From Dichetophora obliterata (lineage: Eukaryota > Arthropoda > Insecta > Diptera > Sciomyzidae): a stretch of 64,000 nt of DNA. The DNA is taken from the NCBI GenBank assembly GCA_963920525.1, contig OY986436.1, positions 7,366,501-7,430,500 of the forward strand, read 5' to 3'. The notes beneath the pieces are model-generated. The model was not told where the DNA came from and ran no database searches. It saw only the letters and a program-made list of their open reading frames with translations. Positions 25,070-36,758 of the stretch are shown here, piece after piece (the first letter of the stretch is position 1; each line of letters opens with the position of its first letter). The position numbers were made by a program, and so were the translations under genes.

Positions 25070-26895
25070 GTTTATAGATTTTTGTTGACACACGGCAAAT
25101 GGAGCAAATGGAGTCGAAAAGTCATTAAAATACTTGCGAAAAGTTTAAAACAGTCCGCAACAGTTATTTAATGATAGCTTCACGAAAAATATTAAAAAAA
25201 CTTTCAGCACGCACAAAAATGAAAACTATATAAATTTCCCATTCACATAAAATATACATTTGACAGTTTTTCTCAGCTTTTATTTATTGTGTTTTACGCT
25301 GTTCTTATGTTTGACAGCTACGGTACCCACCTCTCTGTGACGACACTACCATGTTGAATATACCTTGATTCAATCATATAGGTTATGCAGCCATTTGACG
25401 TTTACTCACAAGAATGAACTTAGATACCCTAATAATGCGAGGAGAGCAAAAGAATAAATTTTTTATATCAAAATAAGCACTTGGTCGCATAAATATAAAA
25501 CTTTTTCATTGCACGAAATATCCAAAGGTACATTTGACTACTACGTTTTATACTACATTTTCTATAACTTATTTGTTTTGACTCAAAATTATTTTACGAA
25601 TTTTAAAAAATATAATTGCCACATTTTTGTTGTAAAACAGTAAAAAAAGAATGAAAGTAATATGTGCACAACCCTTGCATGCGAATATTTCCAAAACTTT
25701 AAGCTTTGAATTATAGAATGTACTGAAAACATGGTCTTCATTATAAAGTTTATGCAATTCAAACTTTTTGTAGTTCTTTGTTACAAACAGTATGAATTTA
25801 GTTATTTAAATATAAATTAAATTCAATTTAGACTTACTTCTTCATATATTAAGTTTTAATATAAAAACACTAAAACTAATCTATTATTAGTCATATTTAC
25901 ACAGCGAACAGGATTCCTTACTTAAATCTCGCTAATAAAAATTAAGCTTGCCTGTCATAAACGCTGTTTTTAAATCATCAAAATATTAAAAGAGGATTTT
26001 TTGAAAATTTGTTTTTGTTAATTGATTATTGTTGTAAAACTATTTAAAACTATGTAAAAAATCAACCAAATCCGCTTATAATTCAGATTCTGCAGTGCTA
26101 AAAACCCGGTGCGCCAGAGTAATTTTAACTAACCAGAGTAACTTTAAAAGTGTTTTTGTTGAAACATAGTTTTTTATACAGATTTTCATTTTCGTAATTT
26201 AATTCTACATAAATTTTATCAAAATTAGCGTTTTTGTAAAATTTGTCTTGTTTTTACACGCAACAGTATTGTTAAAAATAACATAAATTTTAATACTTTT
26301 TCGTCGCTTCATAATTTTCTTAATTGTCTTTCCTTTTGGGTAAAATATGTGCATTCAAAAGTCGATTTTCTAATGCATTTCTTTTGTTTGTTTAAAAACG
26401 ATTTTGAGCTGCGCTATGATGTGGGTCGATTTTCACCATTTTTTAGGCATACAAACTTGAGCGCCATCTTTATATACACAAAATATATGTAAGAACATTT
26501 TGTTACTTAAACTGATGATGTAAAATTAACACGCAAATAAACTTTTTTAAAAAACATCTTCCAAAATTACCTAAATTTTAACCGATTTTGCATAAAATCT
26601 CCCTTTAGTGTAATGAAAAAAAGCAGTCTTTTAAAAAAAGGTGTAGCAAAAGAAGAACTACTTTTAAAAAAAAACTCACCAAAACACTGAAATGATACTT
26701 TTTTTGGAGAAGACTACACAATCCCGTTTTTCATTAATTTCAGAGAGAGAATATGTGTTTGTTTACATAAAATAAGGATATGTCAAACACTCTAACAAAA
26801 ATTCACGAGAATTAACTACAATAATTGCTTAACTACATTTATTGTCGTTAAATCCCAGAGCAAAATTATAAATATTTATCGCTAAAAATGCGTGA
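25070..26895. other. Unassigned AT-rich DNA
   Basis: No gene, RNA or TE could be recognised. Open frames are short and of biased composition. Confidence 0.4.
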
Positions 26896-27295
26896 ATCCT
26901 CTCCAGTGTGACCAGAGTGGAATATTATATTCCACTTCGGCATATTTTAGCTTCGGGAAGCATATTTTTTTTTATAAAAATATGCAGCATAAAAAGTGGA
27001 ATATTTTTCGTATGATTAAATTTTTCAAAATTCACAAAAATTGCAAAAAAAAATGTTACTAAATGGTTATTTTTTGGCTATCGACACTTTATATTTTTTC
27101 ATCTCTGAACCACCTTGTAAAACGCAATATAAGGAATTCATTTTGTGGTTAACTTCTTCGTTGTCAATTTTATTGCAATTCATTAAATAACTTCACGCAG
27201 CTTAAAAATTGAAGTAAATTTGCTTATGTGTTTGTTTGGTTGGATTTTTTATGGATTATGTTACAGCAGTAAGTAATTTACTTAAGAAAACATTA

Positions 27296-27761
27296 GGGGT
27301 ATTCACGATGTGTTGTATTTTCCCTTGTATTGCGTATTTGTGATAAATTTGATATTAGTAGTAAATTTTGTAATATAACAAAAACAAAATGCGCAGTTTT
27401 CAAAATACAACCCTGTGGAAAATATACAACGATGGAACACTATTGTATTCTGTGTCAATTTCGTTGTGTATTAGATCAGCTGATTGTACAAGCATTTCTA
27501 CTCAGCATGGAGCAAGCTAAAGGCTACGCTGTGAGTTTATTTAATAAAAATTTATATAATTTATTCTTTCATTTCAGTTTTTGTATGATTTCCTTTAGTC
27601 AAAGGATGATTTAAATTAATATTTCCAAACAGAAGTACATACAAAAATCAGCTGATTTAAAAAAAATATGTACTTTACTAAAGGTTCGTTCACATTAAGT
27701 TGTAAGTATTGTACATTTTGCAAAAATTTATCACAACTGCACCACATCGTGAATACCACTT
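27296..27761. mobile_element. MITE nested in the hAT element (GGTATTCACGATGTG)
   Basis: Ends GGTATTCACGATGTG and CACATCGTGAATACC are inverted copies, flanked by TTA at 27293-27295 and 27762-27764. A 3-bp TTA duplication with G-rich ends suggests a PIF/Harbinger-type MITE. It is about 465 bp with no coding capacity. Confidence 0.7.
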
Positions 27762-27874
27762 TTATTGCTAACAATAGCTATTTCTTTTAACTATTTTAAA
27801 ATGTGGATTCAAAACAATAAAGCAGAAAATAAAGTTATTGATCAAAGTTCGGAATCTGAAGATTGATCAAAATT

Positions 27875-28154
27875 TGTGCTTTTCTTGCTTAGCTTACCAT
27901 TTAACAATGCTGAGGTTGAGAAAATTTTTAGTTATATTAATCTTTCTTATTTAAACGAAAATTCGAAATAGAATGCAAGAAAAACTCTTAAATAATTTGT
28001 TGAATGTAAATACATGGCTGCATGTTCAAAAAAGTGTTGTAATACCTATCAAATACCAGATAGCTTAATAAAAAAATTTAGAAATGCGAATTTCTATGAT
28101 AATAATACAAGCAACAATTTAAGAATTGACCTCGAAGATGTGCCTGAATTTTAG
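27875..28154 (+). pseudogene. hAT transposase C-terminal dimerisation domain, decayed
   Basis: The frame ending at the TAG at 28152-28154 reads a LPFNNAEVEKIFS segment that matches the hAT signature LPxSxAxVERxFS, followed by a VECKYMAACSKKC stretch. At least two in-frame stops lie inside it (after ENSK and after KTLK). It is the last coding remnant of the hAT element around it, whose catalytic part is gone or unrecognisable. Confidence 0.7.
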
Positions 28155-28217
28155 TTTTGTATATTGTATATCGTTATTTAAAATTAAAAAAGCCATAACA
28201 ATGTTTATAATTTTTTA

Positions 28218-28362
28218 TAGGAGAAGGCAAAAACGTTTTAAAATAGCACATATAGTAGATTTTAAGGTCATAATTTCTTCATAATTTATTAAGGTATTTG
28301 TCCAAAAAACGGCTTTTAAATCTAAAATATGTCCCATTTTAAAACGTTTTTGGCTTCTCCTA
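28218..28362. mobile_element. 145-bp MITE nested in the hAT element
   Basis: Ends TAGGAGAAGGCAAAAACG and CGTTTTTGGCTTCTCCTA are inverted copies (one mismatch) extended by TTTTAAAAT. It is nearly symmetrical with a short centre. No clear duplication beyond a possible TA. Confidence 0.75.
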
Positions 28363-28806
28363 CAAAAAAAAATTAAAAACGTTGTTGGGGTTTTTATATT
28401 GTAGGTGACAATATGTTATACACCTATATGTTTCTAATTTAAAAATGAAGTTTTCTCTGTGAGAAAAGTATTTGACTATTTTTAAGAGAACATAATTCTT
28501 GAAAAGACTTTTGAAAAGTACAAAGCAACTGATATATGCTTCGTTTACGTCTTATTAATATAATTTATTTAATATTAACTTATGTTTTATAAATTTAAGT
28601 GCGATAGTAATCAAATAAATAAATATTTTTAAACTTGCTTCTGTGTTTTTTTATATGCATATTTAGACTTATTTAGATATATATCTTTGAAATTGAAAGT
28701 GGAATATTTTTGTGGAATATAAAAATTGAAAGTGGAATATTTAACATATTTTTTTTTAACAAAAAGCATATTTTTTCAAAAATCTTCTGGTCACACTGAT
28801 CCTCTC

Positions 28807-29148
28807 ACCTACAATTATTTCTTTCGCTCTTGTAAAAACGCTTTTCTAAAATTATTTCTTTCAATCTTGTCTGCTCTTATAAAAAAAAGCTAGAAATGCG
28901 TGAAGTCTCTCAAGTAAGTTTTGAACATGGCAACAACAACAACTCTGTATAGAGTCAATAGCTCAGCAGAAGGCGCTACTCTTTCCTACTTAAGTAGGCT
29001 TGAGTAATTAAGCTGTGACCAATCTACTGTTTAGGTTGTATATAATTTGACACTTGATCGAATAAACTCTTTGAAATAATATGACGTTAAAGTAGAGGTG
29101 TTTATTTAAGGACAAGCGTAATATACCGCTGCTACAGCGTTTTTAGGA
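28807..29148. other. Unassigned non-coding DNA
   Basis: No gene or clear repeat was recognised between the hAT element and the hairpin satellite. Confidence 0.4.
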
Positions 29149-29383
29149 CTATCTGAGCGAGAACATGCTGAAATAGTGTGAAAAGTAGGGAACATACACA
29201 TATTTTAAGACTCTCTGAGCGAAAACACGCTGAAATAGCGTGAAAAGTAGAGAAAACATACATATTTTAGAATTCTCTGAGCGAAAACACGCTGGAATAG
29301 CCTGAAAAGTAGAGAATATATATATATATTAAGGCTCTCTGAGCGAAAACACGCTGTAATAGCTTGAAAAGTAGAGAGATATA
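29149..29383. repeat. 62-bp hairpin satellite, left part
   Basis: Four units begin CTCTGAGCGAAAACACGCT or a variant near 29152, 29215, 29277 and 29339. Each has a small hairpin (CACGCT, 5-nt loop, AGCGTG in the best copy) followed by AAAAGTAGAGA and a TACATATTTTA word. The array is split by the pogo/Tigger element and resumes at 31604. Confidence 0.9.
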
Positions 29384-31603
29384 CAGTCGACGTCCAGTGA
29401 CACGAATGCTCTCTTATACGAAAATCCAATAATACGAATGCAATATTTTTTGCATAAAAGGCTCTATAATACGAATGATAGTTAAATTTGCTGCTCGATA
29501 ATACGAATAACGTTTTTTTCAAATGAGCATGCTTGTTTTGTTTTGTTTTTTTTTATCCTTGTTTTGTTTTGTCTTTTCTTCTTAATTTTTTCTAATTTGT
29601 GTAATTTCGCGAATTGGAATCAAATTGTCATTGTTTTTGGATATCTGTAAAGTGCGGCTGTACATTTAGCGATTGTTGCAAAGTTTTAGATTTGTGTGAA
29701 AAAATGGACAGATTAAAAAAAAAAATTTCTTTACAAGATAAAATAAGCGTTATCACAGATTGCGAAAAAGGAAAGTCTTTGCATGAGATATCTATGAAGT
29801 ATGGGTTGTCGAAATCAACCATTTGTACAATAAAAAAACAAAAACGTGAACTCTTAAGCACTTCTACGAGCGGCGGAAAATGCCGCTTCACCATGAAAAA
29901 AGGCGAGTTTCAGAAAATGGAGGAAGCACTTCATCAATGGTTTTTGGTCCAACGCAAATACTACAATCCTGTCAGTGCTGTGCAGTTGAAAACCAAAGCT
30001 ATTGAGTTTCATAAGAAATATTATGAGGGAAAGTTTTTTGCCAGCGATGGATGGTTTTCCAAGTTCAAGAAGCGTTATGGAGTAAGATTACTAAAACAAT
30101 CTGGGGAAAAATTGTCGTCGTCGAAAGATCTTGTGGCTCCATTCATAAATAAATTGACTGATGTTATGAACGAATTCAACCTTTCTCGTGAAGCAGTATT
30201 TAATGCGGATGAAACTGGCCTCTATTGGAAAATGTTGCCGGATAAGACCTATGTCCATTCAGGCGAAAGAAACGCACCTGGTCGCAAAGTTTCAAAGGAA
30301 AGGATAACACTTCTTCTTTGTGCAAATGCTGAAGGAACAAAGAAGATGAAACCATTCGTCATCGGAAAAGCACAAAAGCCGAGGTCGTTTAGAAATAAGG
30401 TCTTGCCTGTTGAGTATGCGAGCTCCAAGTCGGCTTGGATGAATGCAGCAATTTTCAAGAAGTGGTTTTTTGACATTTTTGTTCCAGAGGTTTGTCGAAA
30501 AATTAAGTGCATGTGTTACCTTGATTCTATACCAAATGTGAATTGTTTTTAGGTAGAATGGTTTTTAGAAGACAAAAAACTTCCAAAGAGGGCGTTACTA
30601 TTATTAGATAATGCTCCAAGTCATCCACCTGCCGAGGAGTTGGTTAAAAATACAGAAGATGGCAAAATTTGGGTATTGTATTTACCTCCCAATGTTACTC
30701 CGCTAATTCAACCCATGGACCAAAATGCAATTAGACTGCTGAAACTGCATTATCGGAGCAGTTTACTATCTAGGATAGGAACTTCCACCGAAATTTTGGA
30801 GATAAGTCTAAAACAGACCACTTTATTCGAAGCTGTGTCATTGGTTGCTCTGGCTTGGAAAAAGGTGTCGAACGACTCATTGAAAAAATGCTGGGAAAAG
30901 ATTTTTAATGAATATGGGTTCGATGAAGAGGATTATGTTCCTCTTTCCGTCCTTAGAAAAAGTGAGGAGGTTAATGCAATAAGAACCACCTTGAATTTGT
31001 TGGACAGCACTTTTCCAAATGTCGATTTTGATGTGAGCGATTTAATGGAATGGAATAATGATATTGCTATGGACGAGATTATTCCACTGAATGACAGTGA
31101 AAATGAAGAAATAATTTTACCCGATACCTCTCCAAAAGTTAAGCATTTGGATGCAATAAACTGTCTGAACACCTGCATTCAGTGGGCAGTCCAAAATAAC
31201 ATTGAATGCTCAAAAACGCTTTTATTAAGAGAGCTTCATGAAGAAGCAGTACAAATGGATTTCCAAGTTAAGAAGCGTCAATCTTTAATGACTGATTTCT
31301 TTAATAACTGAAATAATACGTATATTAACTAATTAAAACATATATGTATAAGTATTAAAATAATAATAACACTTATAAAACTTACTATTTCCTTACTATA
31401 TTTTCCTCTCAATTGATTTGAATTCACTTTTTTTTTGTTTTATTTAGTTAATTATGAAAATAAAATAAACTTAAATCGAAACGTTACCTTCTGTTCATTT
31501 ACTTTTTAAAAAACACGGAAAAAAATTGCACTCCAGTAATACGAATTTTTCGATTTTACGAAAGGGCCTGACATTATATCATTCGTATTACTAGACGTCG
31601 ACG
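29384..31603 (+). mobile_element. pogo/Tigger-type DNA transposon, apparently complete
   Basis: The element (2,220 bp) lies between TA dinucleotides at 29382-29383 and 31604-31605. The left end reads CAGTCGACGTC and the right end, inverted, CGTCGACGTC; both continue through AGT(G/A)A(C/T)ACGAATG. Further ATACGAAT words repeat just inside each end and may be transposase-binding sites. Removing it restores the hairpin satellite in register (...AGAGAGATATACATATTTTAAG...). It carries one spliced transposase gene with all catalytic residues, so it may be a recent, possibly active, insertion. Confidence 0.93.
29704..31311 (+). CDS. pogo/Tigger transposase (DDE_1, CENP-B-like), spliced
   Basis: This transposase should cut and reinsert its element in the nucleus. 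It comprises two exons, 29704-30489 and 30553-31311. The 63-bp intron has donor GTTTGT and acceptor TTTTTAG; joining there makes FVPE run straight into VEWFLEDKKLP, as expected for the family, whereas reading through hits a stop. The product is 514 aa. Residues 5-50 are a psq-like helix-turn-helix (KYGLSKSTICTIK), about 65-130 a CENP-B/Tc5-type DNA-binding domain, and about 160-380 the DDE_1 domain. Catalytic aspartates: D169 (NADETG), D281 (LLLDNAPSH) and D318 (IQPMDQ), with 36 residues between the last two. The start at 29704 is preferred because upstream codons extend unlike the family. No frameshift or stop remains. A domesticated gene is unlikely because the inverted repeats are intact. 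Confidence 0.92.
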
Positions 31604-31740
31604 TACATATTTTAAGACTCTCTGAGCAAAAACACGCTCAAATAGCGTGAATAGTAGAGTAAATATACATATTTTGGAAAAAGACGCTGATTTTCAGACA
31701 AAATTTAAAAAACACGCTGCATAGCGTGGTGAATACAGGT
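31604..31740. repeat. 62-bp hairpin satellite, right part
   Basis: Directly after the transposon the satellite continues: CATATTTTAAGACTCTCTGAGC, hairpin CACGCT/AGCGTG near 31633, and a last diverged hairpin CACGCTGCATAGCGTG near 31713. Confidence 0.85.
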
Positions 31741-33007
31741 CAGCAAAAAACCCGTATTGTTACTCCGTTGTCTTCAACGATGGTTTCAAAGACAACGCCT
31801 TCGAAGTCTACTTTTGCCACTGGGTTTGTATGGAAAAGATTTTTTATAACAAATTCTTATGTATTAATCACAGCAAATAGTTTTTAAAACAGATTCTATA
31901 CCATAATTCTTTCAGTTATAAAAATTTGTGTATGCTTATGTTAACGAACATGCAAGGGCGTAGGAAGGATTAAAATTAGGGGGGCTGCAAGACCTTATAT
32001 ATTTTTTTACCATATCTTTCATTCATGAATTTTGCGAGTCAATGAAAATAGTTCAAAATGAATGTCTTATTACCTGATGTTTTTATATATAATCGACTCT
32101 AAGAGAAAAAGACTTTCAACTTATGTATATCAAAGAAACGCAAGCCATGAGATCAAATGAACTTACATATACTAAATTCAGGTTAAACTCATTTTAAAAT
32201 ATAATGTCGTTAAAAAACATGGTTTAAAAAAAATTAACAAAAATTCAAAAAAACTCAATGTAAGGAAACCTCAACAAAATAATAAAAAATTTAAATAAAA
32301 AATAATTTGTTTTATTTGAATATAAGTCGCCGAGGATTTTCCGCAAAACGGTTAATTGTTTCGTCTAGAATGTTTTTCTGGTTTTCTGCCACAAATTTGC
32401 GAAGAACAGTCAATATGCACAAGCCTATAATAAGAGAGTTTTGCAAATTTTCCTGAATTGAATTTCATGCGTATTGATCAATTAACAAATCCAACTTGGC
32501 GTTGTTCAGCTTTTTTGAATGTTTGCTCCAACTCACAGATAGCTGGAGTTGACTGCTTACCATATGGCAGCTCTCGTCAACGTAAAATGTAACTCTGGCT
32601 GTAGTGACAAATGAAAAGATTGCTACGATTAATTTACCACTGGCAATAGCCGAGAGAGGTATTTTAAATTTGTAACTTTTTCTTTGTATGATCCGACCAA
32701 GTGCCGAAAGAATGGAAGTGGAAAATTGACAATTCCCACATTTATTCGGTTACTTCCGATACTCTAGCCTCCAATACAAACGGTATTGAAAAAAGTTATT
32801 TTAATTTCTGTCTAACAAAAATGTTGCAGTTTTTTTCTATTATAAATTACTAGACCTAAAGCTCTAAAAATTTTAACCTTGTAAAATCATGAAAATATTA
32901 CAATTTAATTGTAAACCAAAAATTTTCACATTATCTACTTCATGTAAATATCATAGTTTATAAATTCCCATTTGAATAGTATACAACATTTTTCAAAATT
33001 ATACAAT
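31741..33007. other. Unassigned non-coding DNA
   Basis: No gene was recognised. A GGGGGGCTGCAAGACC phrase near 31979 and a C-run near 33846 could be opposing ends of an old element, but no further symmetry supports this. Confidence 0.35.
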
Positions 33008-33010
33008 ATC

Positions 33011-33684
33011 CCCAGCAAAAAAAGTGCTTCCAAAAGAAGGTAAAATGGAAGGGAAAGTCTTGAGTTCCATCCCTTCCACTTTCATATCCAGAAGGTATTC
33101 TTTTAACATATGCATGTCATTGGGAGGAATGCTTTCCTTAGTCTTCTCTAGAAGTGCTTTCAGACTTTTTTCAATGGAAGATTTCTTTGAGCCCTTCAAT
33201 GAAAGGATTCTAGTAGGTGTTCTTGAGGAGCACTTTAAGAAGGCATTTTCCATGCAATGCCTTCTTAAAGTGCGCAATGTTTTTTGTGGTTAGAGGGGCT
33301 TAAAAAATGCCACGGAAAATATCCTTTCTCCCGATTTTCTCGCGATTTTAGTATTGGAAATGAGAAGTGTTTGGGTTTTGCTGGAGGTTTAAAAAAAATC
33401 CACGTTAAATATCCCTTTTTCCAATTTTCACGGCATTTTGGTGTTTGAAGTAGAAAGTGGTTGCGTTTTATTGGAGGTTTGAAAAATTCCACGGAAAATT
33501 GAAAAATACGTCAAAAAATTAAATTAAATGCTTTTTGAATGTCTTTGAGAAGTGGTTTATGAAATGCTTCTTAAAAGCACTTCTTGATAAGGCTAAGAAG
33601 AAGAAAAATGGGATCTATAGAATGTCTTCTGGAAGCAGTGTCCCTAAGAATGCATGCCATATTTGTAACAAAAATTTTGCTGGG
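33011..33684. mobile_element. MITE-like element with CCCAGCAAAA termini
   Basis: Starts CCCAGCAAAA and ends TTTTGCTGGG, with ATC on both sides (33008-33010 and 33685-33687). Inside each end are related GTGCTTCC(A)AAAGAAG / CTTCTGGAAGCA words. A near-repeat (GGTTTGAAAAA.TTCC..GG / GGAGGTTT) occurs three times at 33300-33500. The open frames at 32999-33293 on both strands have no known match. Termini resemble those at 6390, 12695 and 22059. Confidence 0.6.
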
Positions 33685-33687
33685 ATC

Positions 33688-34040
33688 GCTTTAAAAAAAA
33701 ACTGATTTGCTTTTCAAAGATTCAAAGATTGAATCAGGTCTAGATTAAAAAAAAAGGTGAAATTACACAGTAAAAAAGGATCACATATAGAAACTATTAA
33801 AAAATCCGTCGGATAAAAAAAATTTTAAATTTAGGGGGGAAATTGCCCCCCCCCCCTGCTAAGTTATTTAATACTTAAATGCACTTTTGTTCATAAAATT
33901 TATGCCTAAATAAAGTTTGAAAGATATTTTATAGATTTTACAAAATTGTAAAAGGGGAAAAAAGGGAATTTTTCATGTGTTTGTGGGAAATTATACATAA
34001 ATATACTGGCGATACTGTGTAAAGCATAAAATAATCTGTA
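33688..34040. other. Unassigned DNA with an 11-bp C run
   Basis: No gene seen. The C run at 33846-33856 is unusual in this AT-rich window and may be prone to length errors. Confidence 0.4.
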
Positions 34041-34995
34041 AGTATATGCATAACTTCAGGCTGAACATTTTGGAGGACATGTTGTAAAAGCACTGTATCA
34101 ATGGCAATGACTTTTATGTATTAAGATGTGCATACTTTCACGCTAAACATTTTTCAGGATAGTTTGAGCGATAGGTGCAAAGCAGTATGCTTGTCTTTTA
34201 TGTATAAAGATTGTTATCTGGTGCAACATATCTTCAGCTAATACTTAATGTTGAATAAAGTAACCATTTTTTTAATAAAGTAACCAAACCAAATTGAATA
34301 AAGTAACCAAAAGAACGACTTTTTCATAATACAAATGTACCATTTTAAATACGTATTGAAGCAGTGTTGAAAAATTAGTTCAAGTGTACAAGTGCAAAAA
34401 GTCGAGATTGGTAACAATCATATTCATACACAACTTTACAAACTGGCCTTGCAATCTCAATACGTAGCAACTCTGGTGTCGTTTTGCGGCTGATACAATT
34501 TTATTTTTTGGTACAATCGACTCAAATGGACTCAAAAGAATTTAATTAAATTCGTCATAACTTTTTTATAAAAGGATAAAGAAAAGAGTTAGTTAGAACA
34601 AAAACGTACTTTTGTAAAAACCCAATATTGTCACTGATAACTATCAAATATATTTCCTGTGCATACTTTCAGGCTGAACATTTTTGAGAATAATGTGTCT
34701 TGTTTACCTTCAAAAAAATAATTACAATTTGAGAAATACTGTGTGCGGAGCAGCAGCTTGCCTTTTTTGTATAAGATGTGCATATTTTAAGGCTGAACAG
34801 TTATTGGACACGGAGTAGCGTGCTTGCCTTTTATATATTAACTGCATTATTCTGTATTACGAAGAAGCACACCAACGATGAGAAAGACACGAGAAGCAAT
34901 ACAATTTTATATGGAAAAAAGAATAATGCAGTAAGATACTATCTGGTGCAACATATCTTCAGTTAATACTTCATATTGAATAAACCAACAAACAC
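34041..34995. repeat. Diverged repeats with GCATACTTTCAGGCTGAAC core
   Basis: Cores at about 34050, 34129, 34660 and 34768 read GCATA(C/A/T)(T/C)TT(C/A)A(G/C)GCTGAAC or close. The latter units also share GCGGAGCAGCAGCTTGCC-type and TTATNTATTAAGATGTGCATA words. The phrase TGGTGCAACATATCTTCAG occurs at about 34217 and 34942. Inverted members occur at 57725-57897 and 63748-63795, where a LINE has inserted. Confidence 0.65.
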
Positions 34996-36322
34996 AACAA
35001 GAAATATTGGATCAGTTAGTGTATAGGACTATCAATAGAAGAGTTAAGAGTTCGCCCAGTAGTACGCGGCATCATTGACGAACTTTTCGTGATGATTTCT
35101 TAAAGGAAGTTTCTGCATGAGCTGCTGGACTTAAAAAGAATTCATACAAAATATAATGCAAAGTAGCGGTTATCAGCGCCTAACTTTTTCCACTCTATTA
35201 TAACAACTTCCAGATACTCATGATTGTTGCAATTCGCCGAATCGTTCAAAGGCTAAACTGTAGAGTTCGCAAACTATCGATGACACAATATTCATTGACA
35301 CTACTATTTAGGTGTCATTGCCATTGCTGTCGAATTCGTTTGATTTTAACAATTTGGTATAATTTTTTTCTGTTTTGTAGAGTGAAAGCACAGGTGATGT
35401 TTCTTTTTAATGCATGAGCAATGTGTTGATTTGGAAGATGGGTGATAGTTAGTTAGTGGTGGAAAAGATGGAGTAGTTTCGGTGCAGATTTGTTTTAAAT
35501 TTGCACAGCTCAAAACTGACGGGAAACACGCTCGCAGGGAGACTATTCCACAACTTTAGATCTATCACTACATTTATCACTACACTAGAATTATCACTAC
35601 AACGTGAGGTTCTGAGTGGCATCAAGGCAATGGTAAAGGAGTGTGCTTGGACAGCTGCCCGAGTGGACCTGGAAAATATACGGTGTGGTGGCGTCAGACC
35701 ATTACGAAACCAACGTTACGTCGATTTCCAATAGAGTTGAGAGGATGAAATATTTTTATCACCTATTAAATATATCGTACGACGTTGAATTCGGTTCAGC
35801 AACACGTTTCGATTTTAATTCCTTGACGAATTTTCCTTATATTCCTGTCTACTTTTCGTTAACGGAACTTCCTAAATATTTCGATATTGGGTTTGTGCAT
35901 GATAAATCTCGACGTTTCTGCATTGCGTCTTGCACGAATTTGGAACATTTATATGAAAGTTTCGTCAATGCAATGTAATCAGTATGTTTCATCAGGGATC
36001 AAGAAAAATCGTGCATGATTCATTTGAGATTTCTTCAAGACTGGAACTGCTGGGTAGATGCGTTGTGCTTAAGTGCATATGTATATGAGGTAACGTTTTG
36101 TTTGTGAAAAATACAATGTCTGGGTTAGAATAAATGCTGGAGTTTATTACTCCATTAATGAAGTGGTTGCGATTGGACAGTGCACAGCTGGGAAGATAGG
36201 TTATTTCAAATTTAATGATATTAGAACTGGCATTTTTTATTTCTATCCTAATTTTTTGCGAGTAAGGAGTGTTTAAAAATGAAAAAATTATTAAAGTTAT
36301 GAGTAATATGCACTTTTTGATA
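34996..36322. other. Unassigned DNA; possible short decayed coding remnant
   Basis: A tRNA-like phrase AGTGTATAGGACTATCAA (35018) is shared with 42025. A 111-codon plus-strand frame at 35643-35978 has mixed, protein-like composition and overlaps a second frame at 35501-35734, which would suit a frameshifted old coding segment, but I recognise no domain. No gene is called. Confidence 0.3.
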
Positions 36323-36725
36323 GTTATTTCTAGAGATGTGACGGAGCTCGGTACCCGCATCCGCATTATTAATTTGTTTATATCCGCCTCCGCATGCTCA
36401 TCTAAGATCTGTATTTTATTATCTACCCAAAAAGAAGAAGTTAAGAAACTAAGAAGCCATCAAGTATCTAATTTACTTTTTATAAAATAAAATTTACCTA
36501 AATTACTTTTAAATACAGTAAAACCTCAGAAATTAGAAGCTAAACGATTAGAATCATCTAGAAATTTGAAGCTGAATTTTCAAAACATTAAAGCTTCTGA
36601 AATTAGAAGATTGTATTCTAATTTTCGAGGTAATTGTTTATGCAATTTATATTTAACACTACAGCGTTTTCTACGAAAAGTTTAAATAAAGCTATTGACC
36701 TTATTATGTAAAATGTACGCAATCA

Positions 36726-36726
<1 letters not shown>

Positions 36727-36758
<32 letters not shown>

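Larger units (their letters stand above)
26904..28798 (+). mobile_element. hAT transposon, defective
   Basis: Terminal inverted repeats CAGTGTGACCAGA/TCTGGTCACACTG are flanked by the 8-bp duplication ATCCTCTC at 26896-26903 and 28799-28806. This length and the CAGNG-type terminus are the hAT signature. Both subterminal zones repeat GTGGAATATT and GCATATTTT words. The interior carries a decayed C-terminal transposase segment (27875-28154) and two nested MITEs (27296-27761, 28218-28362). At 1.9 kb it is shorter than an autonomous hAT. Confidence 0.9.

Noticed and set aside
30249..31178. Minus-strand open frames across the Tigger gene
   Set aside because: They are shadows of the well-supported plus-strand transposase.
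32999..33293. Open frames of about 90 codons on both strands
   Set aside because: They mirror each other inside a MITE-like element with internal repeats and match no domain.
35501..35978. Overlapping open frames that look protein-like
   Set aside because: No known motif, and the frames overlap without a plausible start or splice; kept only as a note under the regional entry.
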